Below, one piece after another: positions 53,264-61,306 of a DNA stretch of 64,000 bases. Numbering within the stretch: position 1 is the first letter of the stretch; each line of letters starts with the position of its first letter. The notes beneath the pieces were generated by a model. The model worked only from the letters and a program-made list of their open reading frames with translations, was not told where the DNA came from and searched no databases. A program made the translations under genes and the position numbers. Origin of the DNA: Salinicola rhizosphaerae (lineage in GTDB: Bacteria; Pseudomonadota; Gammaproteobacteria; Pseudomonadales; Halomonadaceae); assembly GCF_014652715.1 (NCBI RefSeq), contig NZ_BMZI01000008.1, forward strand, positions 115,281 to 179,280, given 5' to 3'.

Positions 53264-53911
53264 ATGCCAGAACATTGCTCACAGACACCGCGCAAGCCGA
53301 CGACCGAACGCGGCATGAAGCGTCGAGACGCGCTGATCGATGCGGCACACAAGCTCTTTCTCGAGCGCGGATACGGGCAGGTCAGCGTCAATGACATCGT
53401 GGCCGAAGCCGGCGGCTCGCTCTCCACGCTCTATCGCCACTTCGGCAACAAGGAAGGGCTGTTCCAGGCCATGATCGAACGGCGCTCCCATCATCTCTAT
53501 GACGCCCTCTCCGCCGAGCGCGTCGATGAGCTGCCGGTCGAAGAAGCGTTGCAACGACTCGGCGTCACGCTACTCGCCAAGGTGACCGATTGCGAGACGC
53601 TGGGAATCTACCGCGAGGTGGTGTCGGAAAATCCGCGTCAACCGGAGATCGGTCGCATCTTCTACGCCGCCGGCCCCGGACGCGTACGCCAGGCGCTGGC
53701 GGACTATCTCGAGCGCCAGATGCAGGCTGAGCGTTTGCCGGCGGCCGACGCCATGGAACTGGCCGGGATCTTTCTGGGTTCGATCCTTGGCGAGCTGCAC
53801 CTGATCCAGCTGCTGCAACTGCAATCGCCGCCCTCTCGGGCGGCGATCGAATCACGCGTCAGTCGCTGTGTCGCGCTGTTCGTGGGTGGGCTTCGCTACG
53901 CCGAACGCTGA
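53264..53911 (+). CDS. TetR/AcrR-family transcriptional regulator
   Basis: A 215-residue repressor-type protein. The N-terminal DNA-binding domain is RRDALIDAAHKLFLERGYGQVSVNDIVAEAG followed by the recognition helix SLSTLYRHFGNKEGLF. The C-terminal domain (residues about 90-210), with VTDCETLGIYREVVSENPRQPEIGRIFY, resembles the AefR-like C-terminal domain of drug-efflux regulators. It is divergent from emrA-emrB and probably represses them until a drug binds. Its 3' end overlaps the Pao-like molybdenum subunit gene by 16 bases on the opposite strand. Confidence 0.9.
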   Translation: MPEHCSQTPRKPTTERGMKRRDALIDAAHKLFLERGYGQVSVNDIVAEAGGSLSTLYRHFGNKEGLFQAMIERRSHHLYDALSAERVDELPVEEALQRLGVTLLAKVTDCETLGIYREVVSENPRQPEIGRIFYAAGPGRVRQALADYLERQMQAERLPAADAMELAGIFLGSILGELHLIQLLQLQSPPSRAAIESRVSRCVALFVGGLRYAER

Positions 53912-56145
53912 TCGGCCAACAGGGCCTCGATCGTGACCGGCAGATCCCGGTAGCGCTTGCCGGTGGCGTGGTAGAGCGCATTGGAGATCGCCGGCGCGAT
54001 CCCCGTCAGGCCGATTTCGCCGACACCTCGCGCGCCAAACTCGTTGAACTTGAAGTCCGGATAGTCGAGCAGTTCTACGTCGATCTCCGGCGCATCGGCA
54101 TGAACCGGCACGATGTAGTCGGCGACGTTCGAGTTGATCAGCCGCGCATCGCGAGGGTCGTAGTCGAGCTTCTCGAACAGGCCCATGCCAATGCCCATGA
54201 CGATACCGCCCTCGACCTGATTACGCGCCGTCGGCGGATTGATCGCCCGACCGATATCCATGGTCGAAACGACCCGCGCCACGCGCACTCGCGAAATGCC
54301 CGGATCGAAACGCACCTCGACGAAGTGGGCGCCGAAGGAGCGAAAACTGTACTCCCCCTGCTCATCGCCCGGGGCGCTGCTACCTTTGCCATTGACGCTC
54401 GCGAGCCGGTTGGCCGCAAGCACATCGGCAAAGCTCACCGTGCGGTTGCCGTCGCTGAAAGCGCCATCGGCGACAGTCAGCGAGTCGGCATCCGCGCCTT
54501 CGAACGCACCACCGCTACCGGTCGCGACTTCCTTGAGCGCACTCAGCGCATCGCGCACTGCCGCGGCCACCGCCGGCAGCGTCGTCGCGGTCGCCATCGA
54601 GCCACCGGAAAGCGGCCCCGCCGGCAGGCTGGTCTCGCCCAGCTTGACCTCGATGTCGGAAAGCTTGACGCCGGTCAGTTCGGCCACCGTCTGCGCCACG
54701 ATGGTGTAGGTGCCGGTGCCGATATCCTGGGTGCCGCAGGCGGCGAACAGCGTGCCATCGGCGCGCAGTTCGACCCGCGCCTCGCAAGGCTGTCGCCCGG
54801 CGAACCAGGTGCACGAGGCCATGCCATAGCCGATGATCTCGTCGCCATCGCGCATCGAGCCGATTTGCGGGTTGCGCTGCGCCCAGCCGAAGCGTTCGGC
54901 GGCGCTCTGCAGACACTTGTCGAGCTGTTTGCTCGACCACGGCAGCCCGCTGGACGGGTCGGATTCGGCGTAGTTCTTCAACCGCAGTTCGACCGGGTCC
55001 ATCTCGAGCGCGACCGCCAGTTCATCCATCGCCGTTTCCAGCGCGAAAATACCGGAGACTTCGCCCGGAGCACGCATCGGACAGGGCGTGCCGTGATTGA
55101 CCGGCAGAATGCGCTGGCTGACCGCCAGGTTGTCGCAGGCGTAGAAGCTCGGCGTCGCGCTACCACAGGCATCGACGTACTGATCGACGAGTGAGGTCTC
55201 GGTGGTGCTGTCATGGATCACCGACGTCAGCCGACCCTCGCGATCCGCACCGAGGCGAATGCGCTGGCGCGAGGCGGGACGATTGCCGCCGGACATCATG
55301 TCCTGCTGTCGCGGCAGCACTACCTTGAGCGGTCGGCCAAGCTCGCGCGCGGCTCCCGCGGTGGCAACCGCATGCGGCCACATGAACAGCTTGTTGCCGA
55401 AACCGGAGCCGATATAGTGGGAAATGACCTCGAGATGCTCCTGCGGCATATCGAAAATGCGCGCCATGGCGTTACGCTGGTAGAACACCCCCTGACTCGA
55501 CTCATGAACGACGAGCTTTTCGCCTTGCCATTCGGCGAGCGTGGCGTGCATCTCCATCTGCAGGTGGCTCTCGGCGGCGATGTGGTAGACCTCATCGATC
55601 TTCACCGCACTGCCGTCGAAAGCGGCTTCCGGATCGCCACGCGAGCTGCCCGCGCTCTCGAGCAGTTGGCCCTCCTCGTCACTGTCGTGATCGCCATCCA
55701 GCAGGCTGGAAACGGCCCCCGTCTTCTGACGGTAGCGAGCGACGACCCGCTGCGCGGCGGCACGCGCCTGTTCGAAGCTTTCGGCGGCCACTAGCGCGAT
55801 GTACTGGCCATGGTAATAGATGCGCTCGTCCTCGAACGGCAGGCGCACTTCGCTGACCTGATCGCCATGCCCCATGCTGTTCGGTGAGCGGTGCAGCTTG
55901 GGGAAATTGCCGTGATGGAAGATATCGACCACGCCGGGCATCGCCAGCGCCTCATCGAGTTCCAGCGCTTCGAGTTCACCATTGGCGATGGTGGCCGGCA
56001 CGGGATAGCCGTAAAGCATACCCTCGACGTGCAGCTCGCCGGTGTAGCCGGCACGCCCGGTCAGCTTGAATTCACCGTCGACACGCGGCGTGCGCTGGCC
56101 GACGACCTTGGGCTTGTGAAACGCGGATTGGGTCATGTCGTTCAT
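53896..56145 (-). CDS. PaoC-like molybdopterin subunit of aldehyde oxidoreductase, copy 1
   Basis: A 749-residue molybdenum-binding subunit of the xanthine oxidase family, closest in layout to E. coli PaoC (YagR). It begins KVVGQRTPRVDGEFKLTGRAGYTGE. Cofactor-binding segments include YIGSGFGNKLFMWPHAVATA, MRAPGEVSGIFALETAMDE and AACGTQDIGTGTYTIVAQTVAE; the catalytic glutamate lies in FGARGVGEIGLTGIAPAI. ATG 56145 is used because AGGAGG lies seven bases upstream; it overlaps the stop of the FAD subunit gene (ATGA). PaoABC oxidises aromatic and aliphatic aldehydes to acids; the substrate here is inferred to be an aldehyde. Confidence 0.88.
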   Translation of the reverse strand: MNDMTQSAFHKPKVVGQRTPRVDGEFKLTGRAGYTGELHVEGMLYGYPVPATIANGELEALELDEALAMPGVVDIFHHGNFPKLHRSPNSMGHGDQVSEVRLPFEDERIYYHGQYIALVAAESFEQARAAAQRVVARYRQKTGAVSSLLDGDHDSDEEGQLLESAGSSRGDPEAAFDGSAVKIDEVYHIAAESHLQMEMHATLAEWQGEKLVVHESSQGVFYQRNAMARIFDMPQEHLEVISHYIGSGFGNKLFMWPHAVATAGAARELGRPLKVVLPRQQDMMSGGNRPASRQRIRLGADREGRLTSVIHDSTTETSLVDQYVDACGSATPSFYACDNLAVSQRILPVNHGTPCPMRAPGEVSGIFALETAMDELAVALEMDPVELRLKNYAESDPSSGLPWSSKQLDKCLQSAAERFGWAQRNPQIGSMRDGDEIIGYGMASCTWFAGRQPCEARVELRADGTLFAACGTQDIGTGTYTIVAQTVAELTGVKLSDIEVKLGETSLPAGPLSGGSMATATTLPAVAAAVRDALSALKEVATGSGGAFEGADADSLTVADGAFSDGNRTVSFADVLAANRLASVNGKGSSAPGDEQGEYSFRSFGAHFVEVRFDPGISRVRVARVVSTMDIGRAINPPTARNQVEGGIVMGIGMGLFEKLDYDPRDARLINSNVADYIVPVHADAPEIDVELLDYPDFKFNEFGARGVGEIGLTGIAPAISNALYHATGKRYRDLPVTIEALLADQRSA

Positions 56146-57146
56146 GCGGACGCCTCCTGAGTCTCTCCAGCACAACGCGCCGCTTCACGCAGCGCGCGTA
56201 CGATCGCCTGTTTCGCCAACGTCACCTTGAACCCGTTGTGCGCAAGCGGCCGGGCATCCGCCAGCGCGATCTCGGCGGCGCGCTCGAAGCTCGCGATCTC
56301 GGCCGGCTGGCCGACGAGCGCAGCCTCCGCCTCGGCGCAGCGCCAGGGCTTGGTGGCAACGCCTCCCAGCGCGACTCGCGCCTCGCCGATCAGCTCTCCA
56401 TCGAGCGAGAGTTGGGCCGCGCAGGAGGCGAGCGCGAACTCGTAGGAAGCCCGGTCACGCAGCTTGAGATAGTGCGAACCGGCCGGCACCAGCGGCGCGT
56501 CGAGCGTAATCGCCGTGATCAGTTCACCATCGCGCAGGTCATGCTCGATGTGCGGCGTGTCGCCCGGCAGCCGGTGGAATTCGCCGAACGCGACCTCGCG
56601 CTCGCCGTCGGGGCCCTTGAGTGTCAGCGTGGCGCCGATGGCGGCCATCGCCACACACATGTCGGACGGATGAACGGCGACACAGTCGGTGCTGCCACCG
56701 AGCACAGCATGCATGCGATTGATTCCGTCACGCGCATCGCAGCCGCTGCCCGGCGCGCGTCGATTGCACGCCGCCGCGGGGTCACGGTAATAGGGACAGC
56801 GCGTACGCTGCATGACGTTGCCGGCAGTCGTCGCCATGTTGCGAAGCTGCGTGGAGGCACCGGCCAGCAGCGCCTGCGACAGCACCGGGTAGTGCGCCTT
56901 GACCTCCTCATGGTGCGCCAGATCGGTGTTGGTGACGAGCGCCCCGATCTTGAGGCGGCCGTCATCGAGACGCTCGACGCGCTTCAACGGCAGCGTGTTG
57001 ATATCGACCAGTGCGGTCGGACGCATGACATCGAGCTTGACCAGGTCGAGCAGCGTCGTGCCGCCGGCGACGAAGGCCGCCGTTGGCGCCGTCTGATGCG
57101 CGGCATGATCGACGGAATCGGCGCGAGAAAAAGCAAAAGGTCTCAT
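56142..57146 (-). CDS. PaoB-like FAD subunit with extra iron-sulfur loop, copy 1
   Basis: A 334-residue FAD-binding subunit. The FAD motif FVAGGTTLLDLVKL and LRNMATTAGNVMQRTRC fit CO-dehydrogenase-type flavoproteins. A loop with C117, C127 and C136 (CPYYRDPAAACNRRAPGSGC) corresponds to the extra [4Fe-4S] site described in E. coli PaoB and absent from most xanthine dehydrogenases. The C-terminal ALGGVATKPWRCAEAEAAL matches the CODH flavoprotein C-terminal domain. Start and stop each overlap the neighbouring subunit genes by four bases. Confidence 0.88.
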   Translation of the reverse strand: MRPFAFSRADSVDHAAHQTAPTAAFVAGGTTLLDLVKLDVMRPTALVDINTLPLKRVERLDDGRLKIGALVTNTDLAHHEEVKAHYPVLSQALLAGASTQLRNMATTAGNVMQRTRCPYYRDPAAACNRRAPGSGCDARDGINRMHAVLGGSTDCVAVHPSDMCVAMAAIGATLTLKGPDGEREVAFGEFHRLPGDTPHIEHDLRDGELITAITLDAPLVPAGSHYLKLRDRASYEFALASCAAQLSLDGELIGEARVALGGVATKPWRCAEAEAALVGQPAEIASFERAAEIALADARPLAHNGFKVTLAKQAIVRALREAARCAGETQEASA

Positions 57147-57715
57147 GCGGCTCCCTCCTTGCGCTGAACCGAACCACGCTCGGCCGTGGCATCGTAGGCC
57201 AGACGCGCCTGCTGAATCGCTTCGAGAATGTTCTTGTAGGCACCACAGCGACAGATATTGCCGCTCATCGCCTCCTTCACCGAGGCGTCATCGGTACCGA
57301 TACGTTCATCGGCAAGCAGCGCCGAGGCCGACATCATCTGGCCAGGCGTGCAGTAGCCGCACTGAAACGCATCGCACTCGAGAAAGCTCTGCTGAACGGG
57401 ATGCAGCTCACCGTCGCGCGAAAGCCCTTCGACCGTCGTCACGTGCTGACCTTCACACATGGCTGCCAGGCGCAGGCAAGAATTCATCGCCTGTCCGTCG
57501 ACGTGAACCGTACAGGCGCCGCACTGCCCGTGGTCGCACCCTTTCTTGGTGCCCCCGAGTTGGAGCTGTTCGCGCAGGACATCGAGCAATACAGCGTTGG
57601 GTGCGACCTGAAGCGAGGTCGCCTTGCCATTCAGCGTGAAATTCACCGTCAACGGTTCTCCATCGCCGGTTCCAAGGGGGGATTTATTGGGGGAAGAATG
57701 CACGGAATCATCCAT
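57143..57715 (-). CDS. PaoA-like 2[2Fe-2S] subunit without Tat signal
   Basis: A 190-residue iron-sulfur subunit. The plant-type [2Fe-2S] cluster is bound by GTKKGCDHGQCGACTVHVDG plus the next Cys in NSCLRLA; the C-terminal helical cluster by CDAFQCGYCTPGQMM and SGNICRCGAYKNIL. E. coli PaoA carries a twin-arginine signal that exports the whole PaoABC complex; here the protein starts MDDSVHSSPNKSPLG with no RR motif or hydrophobic helix. GAGGAG precedes the ATG, confirming the start. It heads the three-gene operon. Confidence 0.9.
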   Translation of the reverse strand: MDDSVHSSPNKSPLGTGDGEPLTVNFTLNGKATSLQVAPNAVLLDVLREQLQLGGTKKGCDHGQCGACTVHVDGQAMNSCLRLAAMCEGQHVTTVEGLSRDGELHPVQQSFLECDAFQCGYCTPGQMMSASALLADERIGTDDASVKEAMSGNICRCGAYKNILEAIQQARLAYDATAERGSVQRKEGAA

Positions 57716-58095
57716 CTTGCCGGCTCCTCATCGATTCGTGGACCGCGGCTTGCTGCGCGTCACTGCGTCTGGCCACGGTCAGGGAAAGTGCTGTTATCGG
57801 TCTCTTACCGGTCTTCGCCGGCTGTCAGGCATTCGCAACTCCAGGCTCGCGGAGCGCTCGACGGTCGAGAGCTTCCGGCAACGGCCGGGCCTGGAGCGTC
57901 TCGAAGCGGACCACAAACGAGGCGTCGGTGTCAGGCCGCCGCCATCGTCTCGACTAGGAAGCATAGTCACCACTTCACCGACATGCCCGGCGCGCGATCG
58001 GAAAATTTGTCGCAGCTGTAGACGGGATTAACTTCCGTTAAGCTCGGCGACTTGGCGACGACCGCCCTCACCCCGACAAGCGACCTTCTGCCTTC
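57716..58095. other. Divergent promoter region between the pao-like operon and the antiporter gene
   Basis: About 380 bases with no recognised ORF. A palindrome TTAAC-TTCC-GTTAA at 58028-58041 lies near the antiporter side and could bind a regulator. No regulator gene is adjacent to either transcript. Confidence 0.4.
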
Positions 58096-59814
58096 ATGAA
58101 TACCCTGATTCTGGTTCTCATTCTTCTACTGGTGGCCTCGGCGACCGGGGTCATCGCGCGCTTTCTACCCTCGCTGCCGACGCCGCTCGTGCAGATCATT
58201 CTCGGCGCCATCCTCGCCTGGCCGGCTTCCGGTCTACACGTGGAGCTGGAGCCGGAAATCTTCCTGCTGCTGTTCATCGCACCGCTACTGTTCTCGGACG
58301 CCAGACGCTTCCCCCAGCGCGAGTTCATGATCCTGCGCGGGCCGATACTCGCGCTCGCACTTGGCCTGGTGCTGTTCACCGTGGTCGGCGTCGGCTACTT
58401 CATTCACCTGCTGTTCCCGGTTCTGCCGCTGGCGATCTGCTTTGCGCTGGCGGCGATCCTCTCGCCCACCGACGCCGTCGCCGTCTCCTCGATCTCGGGG
58501 CGATTGCCGGTCCCGCCGCGGCTGATGCGCGTGCTCGAAGGCGAATCGCTGATGAACGACGCCTCCGGTCTGGTCGCGTTCAAGTTCGCGGTCGCGGCGG
58601 CGATCACCGGCACGTTCTCGCTGGCTGACGCCACACTCAGTTTCTTCATCATCGCCGTGGGCGGACTGGTCGTCGGTGCCCTGCTTGCCCTCGGCTTCAA
58701 TTTCGTGCGCACGCGTCTGATCGAGCGCCATCTGGGCGAGGCGACGACGGTGCAGGTCATTCTGCTGGTGCTGCTGCTGCCGTTCGCCGCCTTCCTGCTT
58801 GCCGAGCATCTCGGCATGTCCGGCATTCTGTCCGCCGTCGCGGCGGGCATGGTGATGAACCGGGCCGACATCAAGCGGGTCGGCCAGCTGCATACGCGAA
58901 TGCAGACCCAGAGCGTGTGGGAAATGCTCGAGTTCGTGCTCAACGCGCTGGTCTTTCTACTGCTCGGTTTCCAGTTGCCGGCGATCATCACCGGCGCACT
59001 GGATCACTCGCTGCACGACGTCGGCGACTTCGAGTTTCTGCGTCTTCTGGGCTACGTGGCGGTCATCTCGATCGCACTGCTGGTGTCTCGCTTCGTCTGG
59101 ATCTGGCTGGCCAGCGAGGTCGGCCGTGCGCTGACACGACTCGCCGGCGCGATTCGCGGTCAGCCGCGCCTGCCGTCGCCGAACGGCAATGCCCGTGTAC
59201 CGCTGCGTCTGATGCTCGCCGCCACGCTGGCCGGCATTCGCGGTACCATCACGCTCGCCGCCGCACTCTCGCTGCCGCAGGTGATGGCAGACGGCACGCC
59301 GCTACCCGCGCGCGAACTGCTGATATTTCTCGCCACCGGGGTAATCCTGTTCACGCTGATCGTCGGCAGCGTCGGCCTGCCGCTGGTGTTGCGCAACCTG
59401 AAGATTCCCAACGACACTCATGAGTTCGAGGAAGAGAGGCGCGCCCGAATCGCCGGTGCCGAGGCTGCGATCTACCGCATCGAGCGTTTCCACCATGATC
59501 GCACCGGCGAGTTTGCCGAAGCCAAGACCAACGACGAGACGATCATGGCGTTCAACGATATCAGCGGCCAGCTGATGGCCTACTATCGGGAGCGACTGAC
59601 GCTGCACTCCGCGGATACCGCGACGCCGCAACTGGAGATGACGCGCCAGCTCGAGCGTGAGACCCGGCTGGAAGCGCTGCGCGCCGAACGCCGCGAGTAC
59701 TACAAACTGCGCGAGCGCGACCGCATCAACGACAACGTGCTGCGCAAGCTGGTGCGAGAGGTCGACCTCGCCGAAGCCGCGCTGACCAGCGATCAGGGCG
59801 CCAGCGTCCATTGA
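58096..59814 (+). CDS. NhaP-type Na+(K+)/H+ antiporter (CPA1 family)
   Basis: A 572-residue cation/proton antiporter with about twelve helices. CPA1 hallmarks are LAAILSPTDAVAVSSISGRLPVP and the ND motif in LEGESLMNDASGLVAFKFAVAAA, where the membrane Asp is the ion-binding residue, plus RGTITLAAALSLP late in the membrane domain. The last 150 residues are a charged cytoplasmic region with helices (RLEALRAERREYYKLRERDR) that may sense pH or ions. Sodium or potassium export suits a halophile. It is monocistronic or leads the DUF302 gene. Confidence 0.9.
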   Translation: MNTLILVLILLLVASATGVIARFLPSLPTPLVQIILGAILAWPASGLHVELEPEIFLLLFIAPLLFSDARRFPQREFMILRGPILALALGLVLFTVVGVGYFIHLLFPVLPLAICFALAAILSPTDAVAVSSISGRLPVPPRLMRVLEGESLMNDASGLVAFKFAVAAAITGTFSLADATLSFFIIAVGGLVVGALLALGFNFVRTRLIERHLGEATTVQVILLVLLLPFAAFLLAEHLGMSGILSAVAAGMVMNRADIKRVGQLHTRMQTQSVWEMLEFVLNALVFLLLGFQLPAIITGALDHSLHDVGDFEFLRLLGYVAVISIALLVSRFVWIWLASEVGRALTRLAGAIRGQPRLPSPNGNARVPLRLMLAATLAGIRGTITLAAALSLPQVMADGTPLPARELLIFLATGVILFTLIVGSVGLPLVLRNLKIPNDTHEFEEERRARIAGAEAAIYRIERFHHDRTGEFAEAKTNDETIMAFNDISGQLMAYYRERLTLHSADTATPQLEMTRQLERETRLEALRAERREYYKLRERDRINDNVLRKLVREVDLAEAALTSDQGASVH

Positions 59815-59851
59815 ACGCCTTCGATCGATTTTCACCAAGCAGGAGAACGCC

Positions 59852-60340
59852 ATGAGATCACCCTACCGCTGGCTGACCGCCGCCGCCATCGCCCTGAGCT
59901 GCCTGGGCGGTGCGACCAACGCCCAAGCACAGGCCACGTCCGATGCCCCGCAGGTACCGGGCATGATCGTCACGAAAAGTGACGCCGACGTTCACGAGAC
60001 CGCCAGCCGATTCGCCGAGCAGGTGCGCACCAGCGGCATGACCGTCTTTGCGCGGATCGATCATCGTCAGGCCGCGATGTCGCGCAGCATGGCTTTGCTG
60101 CCGAACGAGGTAGTCATCTTCGGCGACCCCAAGAGCGGCACCCCGCTGATGCAGTGCGCGCCGACTGCCGGCATCGACCTGCCGATGAAGGCGCTGGTGT
60201 GGCAGGACGAACAGGGCCAGACCTGGATCGGCTACAACGACCCGCAGTGGATCGCCGACCGTCACGGTGTCGGCGACTGCCCGGCGGTGAAACCGCTTCA
60301 GCAGGGCATGCAGAAACTCATCGAGGCGACGGTCGACTGA
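59852..60340 (+). CDS. DUF302 exported protein
   Basis: A 162-residue protein with a signal peptide (cleavage after AQA) and one DUF302 domain: ETASRFAEQVRTSGMTVFARIDHRQAA, EVVIFGDPKSGTPLMQCAPTAGIDLPMKALVWQ split over two strands, and GYNDPQWIADRHG. The domain binds no known ligand with certainty; it is frequent near thiol or heavy-metal stress genes. AGGAG lies just before the ATG. It follows the antiporter gene by 37 bases. Confidence 0.85.
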   Translation: MRSPYRWLTAAAIALSCLGGATNAQAQATSDAPQVPGMIVTKSDADVHETASRFAEQVRTSGMTVFARIDHRQAAMSRSMALLPNEVVIFGDPKSGTPLMQCAPTAGIDLPMKALVWQDEQGQTWIGYNDPQWIADRHGVGDCPAVKPLQQGMQKLIEATVD

Positions 60341-60434
60341 GTCGACCGATCAGTGACCAAGGTCTTATCGACTTTGGCCGCACGCCGCGTAGGCTCCGAG
60401 ATGACGTTCCCCTTCCCGTTCTCGGAGCCAGCGC

Positions 60435-61145
60435 ATGCATGCATCGATCATCGAGCCTCTCAAGGGCGTTTCCGTGGCGACCCTTTCTACCGCGCTGTTC
60501 AAACGCGGATTGCGTAACCAGACGCTGCAAGGCGTCGGCCCGGTCATGCCCAAAGGCCAGATCATGGTCGGCCCCGCCTACACGCTGCGCACAATCCCCG
60601 CGCGCGAGGATCTCAACGGCATCGACGTCTTCCGCGACCCCGAGCACCCGCAGCGACGCGCCATCGAGCAGTGCCCAAGCGGCCACGTCATGGTGATCGA
60701 TAGCCGCAACGACCCGCGCGCGGCCTCGGCAGGCTCGATTCTGATCACTCGGCTGATGGTGCGTGGCGCCGCCGGCATCGTCACCGACGGCGGTTTTCGT
60801 GACAGCCCGGAGATCGGCAAGCTCGAGATTCCCGCCTACCATCAGCGTCCTTCCGCGCCGACCAATCTGACCCGACATCAAGCCATCGATATCGACGTCC
60901 CCATTGGTTGCGGCGATGTCGCGGTCTTCCCGGGGGACATCATCGTTGGCGACGATGAAGGCGTGATCGTGATCCCCGCCGAGCTGGCGGAAGAGATTGC
61001 CGCCGAAGCGGTCGAGATGACTGCCTTCGAAGATTTCGTCACCGAGAAAGTGAAAGGCGGGCGCTCCATCGTCGGCCTCTACCCGCCGACGGATGAACGG
61101 TCATTGAAGGATTTTGCCGCCTGGCGGGAGAAGAACGGCCGGTGA
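60435..61145 (+). CDS. RraA-family protein (aldolase/decarboxylase-like)
   Basis: A 236-residue member of the RraA/HMG-CHA aldolase superfamily. The substrate-binding motif is GAAGIVTDGGFRDSPEI (the conserved D-G-x-R-D pattern with an added glycine-phenylalanine), and VFPGDIIVGDDEGVIVIP near the C terminus is characteristic. True RraA inhibits RNase E and is about 160 residues; this longer form is more like metal-dependent aldolases or oxaloacetate decarboxylases. It ends in a strong terminator. Placement between two aldehyde oxidoreductase clusters hints at aromatic or hydroxy acid catabolism, unproven. Confidence 0.82.
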   Translation: MHASIIEPLKGVSVATLSTALFKRGLRNQTLQGVGPVMPKGQIMVGPAYTLRTIPAREDLNGIDVFRDPEHPQRRAIEQCPSGHVMVIDSRNDPRAASAGSILITRLMVRGAAGIVTDGGFRDSPEIGKLEIPAYHQRPSAPTNLTRHQAIDIDVPIGCGDVAVFPGDIIVGDDEGVIVIPAELAEEIAAEAVEMTAFEDFVTEKVKGGRSIVGLYPPTDERSLKDFAAWREKNGR

Positions 61146-61178
61146 CAAAGCCCGCTTTTCAATGACACCCAAAATATC

Positions 61179-61213
61179 AACGCCGGCTTCTGGAACCTCC
61201 AGAAGCCGGCGTT
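61179..61213. terminator. Strong 16-bp stem terminator after the RraA-like gene
   Basis: AACGCCGGCTTCTGGA pairs perfectly with TCCAGAAGCCGGCGTT around the loop ACC, and is followed by ATCCTTTCT. It lies between the plus-strand RraA-like gene and the minus-strand PaoC-like copy 2 and can stop transcription both ways; the other side carries TTGATATTTT. Confidence 0.85.
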
Positions 61214-61306
61214 ATCCTTTCTACCGATTTTGAATCTCAAGCACGCTACGTCTTTTTCAGATCACGCACTTCGTGTTCCTCTCACGCAAGGCACATCCTA
61301 TCTCCA

